Shown here: piece by piece, positions 38,147 to 46,511 of the stretch
How the letters are laid out: each line of letters begins with the position of its first letter
How positions within the stretch are numbered: the first letter of the stretch is position 1
Source of the DNA: Balneolaceae bacterium
GTDB taxonomy: Bacteria; Bacteroidota; Rhodothermia; Balneolales; Balneolaceae
Length of the DNA: 64,000 nt
NCBI GenBank assembly: GCA_017795005.1
Contig: CP051242.1
Coordinates: 2,504,976-2,568,975 of the forward strand
Direction: 5' to 3'
Position numbers and translations under genes: made by a program
The notes under the pieces: model-generated
Database searches by the model: none
Seen by the model: only the letters and a program-made list of their open reading frames with translations
Told to the model about the DNA's origin: nothing

Positions 38147-38176
38147 AAAGGGCGACCCTTTCACGGGGCACCCTTT
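38147..38176 (-). terminator. Intrinsic terminator of the porin-YceI transcript
   Basis: AAAGGG (38147-38152) pairs with CCCTTT (38171-38176), continued by an inner CCC/GGG stem with two mismatches. On the minus strand the hairpin is followed by a run of seven or eight U. It lies just downstream of the porin-like stop. Confidence 0.72.
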
Positions 38177-38195
38177 GGTTAATAGAGGTATTATT

Positions 38196-39482
38196 TTAGA
38201 AAGCAATCACAGCTTCTAATACTAATCCGCTAAATTCAGCACCTTGTGCTATTGATCCGTCGAATCCTGAGCCACTATAAGTCTGATTCACGAATTCCAA
38301 CTTGGTTAGAATGTTATTTGTTAAGAACCAACCACCACCTACGTTAATTCTGGAGACTTCCTGATCTGTATCATCACCGGTTACAGTATTGAATCGACCA
38401 CCTAAGTAGAAGTTTTCAGTTGCACCGAATCGGTAAAGTAATTCTGCACCCAAATGAGTAAATGAAGCATCACTACCACCATTATCTGAAGTCATTTCAA
38501 AAAGTCCGAAAAACTCAATTCCTGAAAATTTAACGAAAGGATTCACCATGAATGCAGTTTGGCTGGCAAATCCTGGATTAAATCTTCCTCCAAAATCATT
38601 AGTAGAAACTGCACGGCTACTTATCTGTTCCTGGTAGTTCATAACACCATAGTAACGTGAACCTGCACGGTCTCCACCATATAGATAATCGCGGGTACCT
38701 TTATCAGTGCTGTTGTAGAATGAGCCAGTAATTCTGAAGCGTAGATCATCATTCACTTGAGTGTCGTAACCAAGTTTTCCATAGACTACGAAACCATCGT
38801 CACCAGGAGTTGGGCTTTGATTTAATCTACCATTGGTAGCTCCAAGAACGCCGATAATACCATTACTTAAGTAAGTTACTTCAAAGAAAGGTTCTGTAGT
38901 GAACGAATCCATTAAGTAATTTCCTACAAAAGGATTATAGAAAGCCGCGGCATTATCTGATCTGCGATGGATAGCATCCCCATAGTTGATGTCATCCATA
39001 CCTACTTTTATTCTTACAACTTCCATCAAATCAGAAAGAAAACCTTCTTCAATGAAATCAAGTTTATCAATTTGAAGGTAGCCACCTTTAACATATGCTT
39101 CTGTATGGTGACGTGATGACATATATGTTCTGAGATGCATTCTTACACCATCTTCCAGCTGAACATCAATATTTAGATTTGCGGTAGGAAGGCTGAAATT
39201 ATTACTTAATTCTGCCATACTTGTAACATCAGGTCGAACACCATTCACAAAGTCGTTTGATTGTGAAAGTGTCTGGAACTGTAATGCGAAATCTCCTCCA
39301 ACATGTACTTTTAGTCCATTGAACTCAACTGTATTTGTTTTTGGAGTTTCAAATAAGTTGATTCTTTCTTTTCCAGGATCAACAAAATATTGTATTGTAC
39401 TTGCTTGTCTTGCTACTCCACTGGCAACGAACAACAAAGCCAAGGTAAACACTGCTGCGATATGTTTTACTGTAGTTTTCAT
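38196..39482 (-). CDS. Porin-like outer-membrane protein
   Basis: A 428-residue protein with a clear signal peptide (to about ARQ, residue 26) and a GAGGAAA ribosome-binding site 6-8 bases from the ATG. The mature protein is beta-rich with repeated glycine/aromatic strand ends (NFYLGGRFNT, INVGGGWFLTN, FSGLVLEAVIAF) and ends with Phe, a sign of outer-membrane barrels. It resembles porin/outer-membrane channel proteins of Bacteroidota but I cannot name a family. It lies 27 bp downstream of a YceI gene on the same strand, indicating an operon of a lipid-binding carrier and an outer-membrane channel. Confidence 0.75.
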   Translation of the reverse strand: MKTTVKHIAAVFTLALLFVASGVARQASTIQYFVDPGKERINLFETPKTNTVEFNGLKVHVGGDFALQFQTLSQSNDFVNGVRPDVTSMAELSNNFSLPTANLNIDVQLEDGVRMHLRTYMSSRHHTEAYVKGGYLQIDKLDFIEEGFLSDLMEVVRIKVGMDDINYGDAIHRRSDNAAAFYNPFVGNYLMDSFTTEPFFEVTYLSNGIIGVLGATNGRLNQSPTPGDDGFVVYGKLGYDTQVNDDLRFRITGSFYNSTDKGTRDYLYGGDRAGSRYYGVMNYQEQISSRAVSTNDFGGRFNPGFASQTAFMVNPFVKFSGIEFFGLFEMTSDNGGSDASFTHLGAELLYRFGATENFYLGGRFNTVTGDDTDQEVSRINVGGGWFLTNNILTKLEFVNQTYSGSGFDGSIAQGAEFSGLVLEAVIAF

Positions 39483-39509
39483 GATATTTCCTCTATTGAA
39501 GGTTGTTTG

Positions 39510-40073
39510 TTAGTTTTGTGAAAATCTGATCCGGTATTCTATGTTCACATCTTTACCGGTTTTAAGAGCTCCCATCATTGCTGTAGGAGGTTTGATGTTA
39601 TAGTCTTCCATATCCACTGGCTGGCTTCCGGAAACCCATACCGAACCGTTTTCTTCGACTTCATAAACACCGGTAAGAATGATTTCCTCAGATACACCTG
39701 CCAGACTCAAGTTTCCTTTTACCCAAAGTGTGTCATTTTCTATTCTTTCCAGTGAAATAAAATCGAATTGAATTTGGGGATGATCTTTGGCTTCAAGCGC
39801 ATCTTTAGTCTTATTATCCATGATGCGTTTTCCACTTTTAATGGATTGAGCTTCCACACTAAAATTCAACGCTGCCAGAGATTCAATTACCCCGTCGGTT
39901 ATTGTGAAAATTGCCGACCCGGTAAAATTCTCCACGTTACTTTCCCAGTCATGTACACTGGATGTTCCCTTAATTAGAACACTACTTTCATTTAAAGAGA
40001 CAGAATAAGTTTGTTGAGCTTTAACAATTGTGATCAGAAAAAATGAGACGAGAAAAATATATAATACCTTCAT
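39510..40073 (-). CDS. YceI-family periplasmic protein
   Basis: A 187-residue exported protein; the signal peptide ends near VKAQQ (residue 20). The motifs SVLIKGTSSVHDWESNV, IKSGKRIMDNKTKDALEAKDHPQIQF and DYNIKPPTAMMGALKTGKDVNIEY are classical YceI. A ribosome-binding site GAGG precedes the ATG. It is the first gene of the minus-strand YceI-porin pair. Similar in domain but clearly diverged from the YceI at 37551-38144. Confidence 0.9.
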   Translation of the reverse strand: MKVLYIFLVSFFLITIVKAQQTYSVSLNESSVLIKGTSSVHDWESNVENFTGSAIFTITDGVIESLAALNFSVEAQSIKSGKRIMDNKTKDALEAKDHPQIQFDFISLERIENDTLWVKGNLSLAGVSEEIILTGVYEVEENGSVWVSGSQPVDMEDYNIKPPTAMMGALKTGKDVNIEYRIRFSQN

Positions 40074-40210
40074 GATGTAATACCTCTATTACCTGGGTTA
40101 AGTCCATGTAGGACAATTACTCGTGAAGGTTGATCAACCTCTTTTGAACATTAGAAATGTAGAAGAGAAAAATGAAGAAACTGTGAAGAGCGAAAAGATT
40201 TTTTCTTTAA

Positions 40211-40385
40211 AAGTCATTGCGAGCAAAGCGAAGCAATCTCTTGGTTTAAGCCCCCACAAGTCCTCTCCCTGAGCCAAAACAAGTTTTGACTCTGTCCCTC
40301 TCCAAAGAGGGACAATCTTCTGTCTCCCCTTGGGGGGAGACAGAAATCAAACGTGTTTGATTTCAGAGGGAGGACGATTTCGGGA
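40211..40385. repeat. Composite intergenic element of consecutive hairpins (REP-like)
   Basis: This gene-free stretch (40074-40449) holds a block of inverted repeats: ATTGC/GCAAT around 40215-40237; a 10-bp near-perfect repeat at 40271-40280/40283-40292 (GAGCCAAAAC / GTTTTGACTC); GTCCCTCT / AGAGGGAC at 40294-40301/40306-40313; TCTGTCTCCCC / GGGGAGACAGA at 40319-40329/40334-40344; and GAAATCAAAC / GTTTGATTTC at 40343-40352/40355-40364. Nothing in it codes convincingly. The tiling of hairpins suggests a REP-like or MITE-like element. Nothing else is seen in the remainder of the gap apart from ordinary promoter-sized sequence. Confidence 0.8.
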
Positions 40386-40449
40386 TAATAGCATTCCCCA
40401 ATTCCTGAATTAATAGTATACTCGAAGATAATTCTCAATCATATTTGCT

Positions 40450-40878
40450 ATGAAACGATACCACTTCATTCTTCCGGTTATTTTACTTACCGCAATCTCA
40501 CCTTTATTATCAGCTCAGCAACTTCCTTCTGTAGAACTTCCTGATGAACTGCAATTCGTGCTCACGAATTATGAAACGCATTGGGCAAATAATGATGCGA
40601 AAGCTCTTGCGAATCTTTTTACTGAAGATGGGTTTATTCTACGCCCAAGGAATTCACCGACCAGAGGTCATGCTGATATCGAAGAAGCGTATAAAAACTC
40701 TGGCGGTGATTTAAAACTTAGGGCTTTTGATTATTCCATTGAGGGAAACCTCGGATATATTTTAGGAGGATATACCTATGGCAGCCGAACTGAAGATGTT
40801 GGAAAGTTCACACTCGTCCTTAAAAAAGTAGAAGGAATCTGGCTGATTCATTCGGATATGGATAATGGAAATGGCTAA
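40450..40878 (+). CDS. Exported NTF2-like (SnoaL/DUF4440) protein
   Basis: A 142-residue protein with a signal peptide ending near LLSAQQ (residue 23). ETHWANNDAKALANLFTEDGFILRPRN is the NTF2-like helix-strand start, and GKFTLVLKKVEGIWLIHSDMDNGN is the usual DUF4440 ending. Such folds bind or turn over small molecules; specific function unknown. It lies 38 bp upstream of the aminotransferase gene. Confidence 0.82.
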   Translation: MKRYHFILPVILLTAISPLLSAQQLPSVELPDELQFVLTNYETHWANNDAKALANLFTEDGFILRPRNSPTRGHADIEEAYKNSGGDLKLRAFDYSIEGNLGYILGGYTYGSRTEDVGKFTLVLKKVEGIWLIHSDMDNGNG

Positions 40879-40916
40879 ATTCTCAATCATTTAAATTCAG
40901 CTCTTACTATTTGTCT

Positions 40917-42083
40917 ATGGATCACGCCCAGCAAATCGAAAAACAGCATCACTTTCAGGTCTATAACCGATTTCCAGTTACTATTGAACGTGGTTCCGGA
41001 GCCAAAGTATGGGATACTAACAACGTTGAGTACATTGACCTGCTTGCAGGTATTGCAGTAAATAACCTCGGACATTCACATCCTGCAATTGTTGAAGCAA
41101 TTAAAAATCAGGCAGAAAAACTGCTTCATGTTTCTAACTTCTATTATACTGAAGCTCAGAGTGAGTTTATTGAACGACTTTCCTATTTGTCGGGATTAGA
41201 ACGTGTATTCCTTTGCAACAGTGGTCTGGAAGCCATGGAAGGGACACTCAAGTTAGCTCGTAAATGGGGACATGTACACGGTAAAACAGGGAATGTGATT
41301 TCATTAACCAATGGATTCCATGGACGATCTCTTGCAAGTATCACATTAAGTAAGCCGAATTATCAGGAAGGTTTTGCTCCTCTACCTTCAGGATTTATTC
41401 AATCTCCTTTTAATGATTATGAAACATTACTTGAAGTAATCGACGATCAAATTATAGCCATTGCATTTGAACTCATCCAGGGTAATAGTGGAGTAAATGT
41501 AGCAGATAAAGACTTTGTGAAGAAAGTTAGAGCATTGTGTGATGAGAAAAATATTTTAATGATCATTGATGAAGTTCAAACAGGAGTAGCTCGAACAGGA
41601 AAATTCTGGTGTTATGAACATTATGGAATAAAACCTGATATCGTCGCGGCAGCAAAAGCCTTGGCAGGAGGAATACCGATTGGAGCTATTATGGCGAAAG
41701 AGGAAGTTGCTTCGGTTTTAGGACACGGGAATCATGGAACTACTTTTGGAGGAAACCCATTCGCCTGTGTCGTCGGAAATGCCTGTCTTAAGACTATCCA
41801 AAAAGAAAACCTCACCGAACAGGCAGCAGAAAAAGGTGATTATATGATGAAGCTGATTAAAGATAAAACTGCCGGTAATGATAAAGTGCTTGACGTTCGT
41901 GGGATGGGGCTGATGATTGGGGTTGAATTATCAATTCCCGGAAGACCTGTGGTGGAACGGATGTTTGAGCAGCGAGTACTTTCAAATGCGGCGGGTGGTA
42001 ATGTATTGAGAATTGTACCTCCAATTGTTATCTCACAAATCGAAATTCAACAAGCCGTTGACGTTTTAATTACTTCACTTTAA
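40917..42083 (+). CDS. argD: Class III aminotransferase, acetylornithine-aminotransferase-like
   Basis: A 388-residue PLP enzyme counting from the ATG; a TTG two codons earlier is possible. PLP lysine is K247 in AAAKALAGGIPIGA, with D219 in IIDEVQTGVARTG. CNSGLEAMEGTLKLAR and GHGNHGTTFGGNPFA are diagnostic of the ArgD/GabT class. It fits N-acetylornithine or succinylornithine transamination in arginine synthesis, but no other arg genes are present and other 4-aminobutyrate or lysine activities cannot be excluded. Convergent with the TIR island after 20 bp. Confidence 0.85.
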   Translation: MDHAQQIEKQHHFQVYNRFPVTIERGSGAKVWDTNNVEYIDLLAGIAVNNLGHSHPAIVEAIKNQAEKLLHVSNFYYTEAQSEFIERLSYLSGLERVFLCNSGLEAMEGTLKLARKWGHVHGKTGNVISLTNGFHGRSLASITLSKPNYQEGFAPLPSGFIQSPFNDYETLLEVIDDQIIAIAFELIQGNSGVNVADKDFVKKVRALCDEKNILMIIDEVQTGVARTGKFWCYEHYGIKPDIVAAAKALAGGIPIGAIMAKEEVASVLGHGNHGTTFGGNPFACVVGNACLKTIQKENLTEQAAEKGDYMMKLIKDKTAGNDKVLDVRGMGLMIGVELSIPGRPVVERMFEQRVLSNAAGGNVLRIVPPIVISQIEIQQAVDVLITSL

Positions 42084-42103
42084 TGAGTAACCTATTCGAC
42101 TAA

Positions 42104-42763
42104 TTAGACTTGCTTTACCAACTCATAGTTTTCAATATTTTCTCTTATTTGTAAAGCTTTTTCGATATGAGTATTCATATCTTTTTTAAAATCATCCCAC
42201 CTAACGCAATGGATGTATGAACAATCAGCATCCTTATATATAGTTTGACCTTTCCAATTTTCCTGATCCTTATCTATGCAATTAAACAGGTTTTTTTGAA
42301 TTATCCCGAATGTCTTATTCGTGTAGATAGTTCTACCCTTCCCTTTTTTACTCTTTCTGTAAAAATATCCATAACTACCTTTTTCATCTGGGATTACAAC
42401 CCCAACTAAGGCATTTTCTATACTGCTTTTATCTTTTCTTGATTTTTTTCTAAGTGAATAAGATACCTCCCACGGAATCCATTGATCTGACTCTTCTTTG
42501 GCATGATTTTTCATTCCCTTGGATATCACAATAATAGTTACAGAGCTATCAAAAATTTTGTCTTTTAATTTTCCACGTACGGTGGATTCCTTAAACTCTT
42601 CCAGCGACTCGTCTTCAGATTCTCCTTTAAAGATGTGATTTCCCTCTCCTATTATTTCCTGAATTCTATCAACGTAAGTTCTTGCTGTTGTGTCTTCATC
42701 GCCAGCTATTGGCTTCACTTTATTATCACTGTATTTATATGTAACAAAAACTTTTCGCCCCAA
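42104..42763 (-). CDS. ThsB-like TIR-fold protein (DUF1863/MTH538 type)
   Basis: A 219-residue protein of the ThsB/MTH538 TIR-like class. Strand beta-A is KVFVTYKYSD, the SSVTIIVIS strand is beta-D-like, and QWIPWEVSYSL contains the conserved Trp-x-x-Trp-Glu with E99 as the likely NADase glutamate. In Thoeris, ThsB senses infection and makes a cyclic ADP-ribose-type signal from NAD+. It is the last gene of a three-gene minus operon (5 bp after the SLOG gene). The C-terminal half (about 135-219) is less conserved. Assignment to Thoeris function is inference from family and context. Confidence 0.8.
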   Translation of the reverse strand: MGRKVFVTYKYSDNKVKPIAGDEDTTARTYVDRIQEIIGEGNHIFKGESEDESLEEFKESTVRGKLKDKIFDSSVTIIVISKGMKNHAKEESDQWIPWEVSYSLRKKSRKDKSSIENALVGVVIPDEKGSYGYFYRKSKKGKGRTIYTNKTFGIIQKNLFNCIDKDQENWKGQTIYKDADCSYIHCVRWDDFKKDMNTHIEKALQIRENIENYELVKQV

Positions 42764-42768
42764 AACAT

Positions 42769-43356
42769 TTACAGTTCAAGAAGTGAGCGGAATAAAGACA
42801 TATAGCCCAATTCTGTTTTTAAACCTGAGTCAAGTTCTGATTTATGATTGGTATATATGATATTTGCCGCACCACCCGTATTTGCAATCGGTAGAATTTT
42901 CGCATTTGGATGAGTAGCCAAAAAAAGATCGAATTCTTTTTGAACTCCGTTCATGCCTCCTATAAATACACCAGCATAATAATCATGTTCTTTAATCATG
43001 CTCTCTCTCATCAATTTCAGACTCTCTGATTTAGAATCCAGCTTTGGAGTGAAAATCTTATTAAGAAACAGGTGATTTTCTTCCGGGAAGAAATCTTCGA
43101 AAAACTCAGATTGGTATAAAATTATATTTCCCGATGCTTCAGGTTCTTGTGTTGATACTACTTCGTGTATTAGTCTTGTAATTACAGGCTGACCACCATA
43201 CACAAGATTGGCTTTAGCGATTATAACCGAAGCGAGGGCTTTTATCGCATCTCTGATATTTGTACGATCGAGCGTTTCAAAATATTTCTTTTCCGTTTCT
43301 TCGGGAATACTTGCCGAAAGAAATATCTTTTTTAGATTTTGTTTTTCATTAGCCAT
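42769..43356 (-). CDS. Standalone SLOG-like Rossmann protein
   Basis: A 195-residue protein with landmarks of the SLOG (LOG/SMF-like) fold: beta-1 KIFLSASIP (residues 10-18), the glycine-rich LVYGGQPVITRLI (51-63), VFIGGMNGVQKEFDLF (130-145) and PIANTGGAANII (156-167). In Thoeris ThsA proteins a SLOG domain binds the cyclic ADP-ribose product. Here it is separate, with no SIR2 or transmembrane part. The gene overlaps the upstream TIR gene by 25 bp and is followed after 5 bp by the ThsB-like gene, implying tight co-expression. Ligand binding is inferred from the fold, not shown. Confidence 0.75.
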   Translation of the reverse strand: MANEKQNLKKIFLSASIPEETEKKYFETLDRTNIRDAIKALASVIIAKANLVYGGQPVITRLIHEVVSTQEPEASGNIILYQSEFFEDFFPEENHLFLNKIFTPKLDSKSESLKLMRESMIKEHDYYAGVFIGGMNGVQKEFDLFLATHPNAKILPIANTGGAANIIYTNHKSELDSGLKTELGYMSLFRSLLEL

Positions 43357-44504
43357 TCTTCCACTTCTGTAATTTTAATCGATTTAATGGGAAGATGTTC
43401 ATCCAACCATGAAAGATGTTCAAGCCACTTTTCCTGTACATGCCTGTTATCATATAAAAGCCATATTGAATCAATATTTTCTTTTCTGATCTCCTTCACC
43501 AACTCAGCGCTTTGATTATATGTAAATGCATCAGGTACCCCTACACTTGGAATAATTACATCTTTCGAATTTTTTATAGTAATAAACTTATGAGGTTGTA
43601 AATCAGCCTCAACTTCAAATTTCTTCGCTGACGAAAAAAACTCGGTGATAATAGTATCCCTTCTCGATGCAAGACTTCTGGCCCGCATAGATTCAACCAA
43701 CCAGGTAAATTCTTTTACAACTTTCCTTTTAAGTACACTTCGTTGAGTATCAAATGTTCCTGATTTAAAATGTTTATGGGAAAGAAACATTGGTGTCATT
43801 AACTCAGTTCCACGGTCTGGTTGATGTTCAGGCCAAATTAATTGAACAATGCTTATACCCATTGAATTAGCTTTTGCAAGTTCCTGCGAAGTCCAGTTAC
43901 TCTCCAAAAATTTTGGAGTATTAAGTATTACCGCGATATCTGTATCCGAAAAACGATGCCATAACTCATCCTGAAAATGATCTCCTGGTTTAATGCTGTG
44001 AGTATCCAGAAAAACATCAAAACCTGCTTTTTCCAGAGCTTCGTATAATTGAATGGCTACACCTGAAGATTCATTTCGTTTATAGCTAATGAATAACCGT
44101 CTGGCAATTCTTAACAGCCCAACACCTTCTAAAATAATATTTACAATTTTGTTGAAGTCCTGCTTGATTTCAAATCTTGCCCCATTTAATGGATATAAAA
44201 TTTCAGGTACCTGATCTTTATAATCTTTATCAAACGAGTAAACAGGAATTATTAGAGCTGAATCGTTTTTAAGTTTTTGAAGTAAGTTTTCATCACTCTC
44301 TTCCTCTTCTCCACCAAAATAAATTACTACAGTTGGGCTGGTAACATCATAGAGGGAATTAAAATCCGCACCATAAATAATACTTATTAGTTTTCGATCA
44401 AGTCCCAACTCATCAACCTGAAAGTAGAACTCCCTTAACAATAATTTTTTAAAAGGCTTTATATTGCCAAGGAGAATAAGTTGATATTTTGAATCGCGGA
44501 TCAT
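43332..44504 (-). CDS. TIR-domain protein with unknown flanking domains
   Basis: A 390-residue protein. The central TIR domain spans about 135-232: RRLFISYKR (beta-A), FDVFLDTHSIKPGDHFQDE (box 2-like), DIAVILNTPKFL and NWTSQELAKAN with the candidate catalytic E208. The N-terminal 130 residues are an unfamiliar alpha/beta region (LILLGNIKPFKK..., TVVIYFGGEEE), and the C-terminal 150 (with IWLLYDNRHVQEKWLEHLSWLDEHLP) match no family I know. The first gene of an operon with the SLOG-like and ThsB-like genes. By analogy with other prokaryotic TIR proteins it may degrade NAD+ on infection, or make a signal; which role is unknown. Confidence 0.8.
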   Translation of the reverse strand: MIRDSKYQLILLGNIKPFKKLLLREFYFQVDELGLDRKLISIIYGADFNSLYDVTSPTVVIYFGGEEEESDENLLQKLKNDSALIIPVYSFDKDYKDQVPEILYPLNGARFEIKQDFNKIVNIILEGVGLLRIARRLFISYKRNESSGVAIQLYEALEKAGFDVFLDTHSIKPGDHFQDELWHRFSDTDIAVILNTPKFLESNWTSQELAKANSMGISIVQLIWPEHQPDRGTELMTPMFLSHKHFKSGTFDTQRSVLKRKVVKEFTWLVESMRARSLASRRDTIITEFFSSAKKFEVEADLQPHKFITIKNSKDVIIPSVGVPDAFTYNQSAELVKEIRKENIDSIWLLYDNRHVQEKWLEHLSWLDEHLPIKSIKITEVEEWLMKNKI

Positions 44505-44679
44505 TAAAAATCTTTTGCTATGCCTTTCTTGCAGGAGAAGAACTCTGATAACCCGCTATATAAAGAGATTTAACTATAAAGTTAGTGACAACATTCCTAT
44601 TAATTTATTTTCCTCCAATAAGTTACAGGAATATATTTTTTAGTGTAGATTATAAATCAATTGCTGTTATTTTAGGTTT

Positions 44680-45879
44680 ATGAAAGGATTTAGTCTCGCT
44701 TTTGTTTTAGTACTTATTGTACAGAGTTGTACTTCATCTTCTTATTTCAAAGATGGGTATTTGTTACCGTCAGATTCTGAACCCGTTGAGATTCCGTTTA
44801 CATTGGAAAAAGGCTTAATTGTTTTGAATGCAGAAGTAAATGGAGTTTCGGGAAGGTTTCTTTTTGATAACGGTTTTTCGCTTAGCGCTGTTGACCCCGA
44901 ATTCGCACAAAAAGCGGGGATACAATTTGATCAAAAGTCTACCATTTCTGATGCAAACAGTAAAAGCCAGAAGATAAGTCGTACAAATGTTGATTCTATA
45001 GAGGTTGGAACCCAAAAGTTTATGAATACTGGTTTCTATGAAATTGAAACTTCAAATTTTTGGTCCTGTACCGAACTTGATGGTATAATAGGCGCCTCAA
45101 TTATCAACAAAGCAAATTGGAAAATTGATTTTCAGGATTCTTTACTCTGGATTTCTTCAACTCCTTTTGAAGATAAAGGTATCCAATTTGATTATAGGAT
45201 AAGCACTAACAACGGGAGTTTTATAGAACTTCAAATAGATGGGAAAACCTTCAAAACAAAAATTGATTTTGGTAAGTCAGGAGAACTCGATCTTGATTTT
45301 AATCGTGCAAAAAGATTATTTGAAAATGATTCAGTTGAAGTTCAAAAAGGAATTATGTCCCTTTCTGCCACTGGACCAGGGGAAACAGAAATGTTATATT
45401 CTCTTGCTGAATATCAACCTGTTATAGTTGATGGAATTACCCTCCCCTTGCAAACAAAAACTGAACTCTCTCATGATTTAAAATATCAAGGTTATCTTGG
45501 CGCCGGATATTTTAAACATTATCAAGTGATCATAAATTCAAATGAACAAAAGTATATTCTGAGAAATGAACAACCGTCTCCTCAGTTAAGCAGCCTTTCG
45601 TATGGTTTTGCGATATACCCTCTTAACGAAGAATGGAAAATAATCCGGAAAAACCCTATTGATTCTGACTTAATCGGAGTCAATCTAATGGATACAATAG
45701 TTGAAATAGATGGGCTTTCTGTTTCACAATTTGCCGATAACTGTGAATTAAATAACTTGCTAACTCAAAAGAAAAAAGCTCAAGAATCTATACGAATAAA
45801 AACGTTACAACGAGAAACTGAATTAAACATACCCTACAACAAAACCACTCTTACAACATTTAATTCAAGAGAAGAATAA
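44680..45879 (+). CDS. Retropepsin-like aspartyl protease lipoprotein with PDZ-like end
   Basis: A 399-residue protein with a probable lipoprotein signal (Cys17 in IVQSCTSS). The first half reads GRFLFDNGFSLSAVDP, the retropepsin motif, but with D63-N64-G65 in place of DTG. A second, weaker copy (KTKIDFGKSGELDLDF) suggests a two-lobed fold. Residues about 305-390 resemble a PDZ domain (IIRKNPIDSDLIGVNLMDTIVEIDG). It is divergent from the TIR operon. DNG may still be catalytic, since Asp is kept, but activity is uncertain. Confidence 0.78.
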   Translation: MKGFSLAFVLVLIVQSCTSSSYFKDGYLLPSDSEPVEIPFTLEKGLIVLNAEVNGVSGRFLFDNGFSLSAVDPEFAQKAGIQFDQKSTISDANSKSQKISRTNVDSIEVGTQKFMNTGFYEIETSNFWSCTELDGIIGASIINKANWKIDFQDSLLWISSTPFEDKGIQFDYRISTNNGSFIELQIDGKTFKTKIDFGKSGELDLDFNRAKRLFENDSVEVQKGIMSLSATGPGETEMLYSLAEYQPVIVDGITLPLQTKTELSHDLKYQGYLGAGYFKHYQVIINSNEQKYILRNEQPSPQLSSLSYGFAIYPLNEEWKIIRKNPIDSDLIGVNLMDTIVEIDGLSVSQFADNCELNNLLTQKKKAQESIRIKTLQRETELNIPYNKTTLTTFNSREE

Positions 45880-45944
45880 ATCAGTGTGGCATCACTAAAT
45901 TTTTTACCCTTTATTAGGCTAAACAAAAAAACCAACCATAGCCT

Positions 45945-46511
45945 ATGAAACGACGGGAAGTACTAAAATATGTAGCATATGCTACAGGTACAGCAATTAG
46001 TAGTCCGTTGCTTACTTCTTTCTTATCTGAAAGTACAGTTGACTTCTTTATTACCGATTTAAACTACAAACCTGCTTTCTTTGATGAGCAAGAGTTTATG
46101 CTTCTTGTACATTTTGCGGATGTAATCCTTCCCAAAACAGACAGTCCTTCTGCTTCTGAGGTTGGAGTCCCGGGCACTATTGATTCTATAATCTCTAATG
46201 TGTATTCATCAGATGATCAAAAATCATTAAGAAGAAAGTTTTCTGCTCTGGATGTTTATTTAAAGAGGAAAAACTTTCTCAAATCCGATCAAAACAAAAA
46301 AGTGGAAATCCTTAAGGAAATTGAATCAGGACAACAAGGGACTTCAGGATTGATAGTGCAAGCATATTTTGATCTTAAACAACAAATTATTGCTTATTAC
46401 CTCTCATCAGAAGAAATAGGTGAGAACTATTTGAATTATCTCCCGGTACCGGGTTATTATGATCCCTGTATTACTCTTGAATCAGTAAATGGAAAGGCTT
46501 GGTCAATATGA
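45945..46511 (+). CDS. Gluconate 2-dehydrogenase subunit 3-family protein
   Basis: A 188-residue small subunit with a twin-arginine-like N terminus (MKRREVLKYVAYATGTAISS), so probably exported folded. The region LLVHFADVILPKTDSPSASEVGVPGTIDSI is the family signature. It overlaps the next gene by 4 bp (ATGA), and the pair forms a membrane-bound or periplasmic dehydrogenase: the small subunit helps exporting and assembling the FAD subunit. Confidence 0.9.
   Translation: MKRREVLKYVAYATGTAISSPLLTSFLSESTVDFFITDLNYKPAFFDEQEFMLLVHFADVILPKTDSPSASEVGVPGTIDSIISNVYSSDDQKSLRRKFSALDVYLKRKNFLKSDQNKKVEILKEIESGQQGTSGLIVQAYFDLKQQIIAYYLSSEEIGENYLNYLPVPGYYDPCITLESVNGKAWSI

Noticed and set aside
40214-40438. 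Open frame on the minus strand across the hairpin cluster
   Set aside because: It lies inside consecutive inverted repeats, has no ribosome-binding site, and its translation has no recognisable fold; the frame is an accident of the repeat.
46499-46507. TTG start of the GMC oxidoreductase
   Set aside because: The ATG at 46508 makes the standard 4-bp overlap with the upstream stop and starts near the flavin motif.
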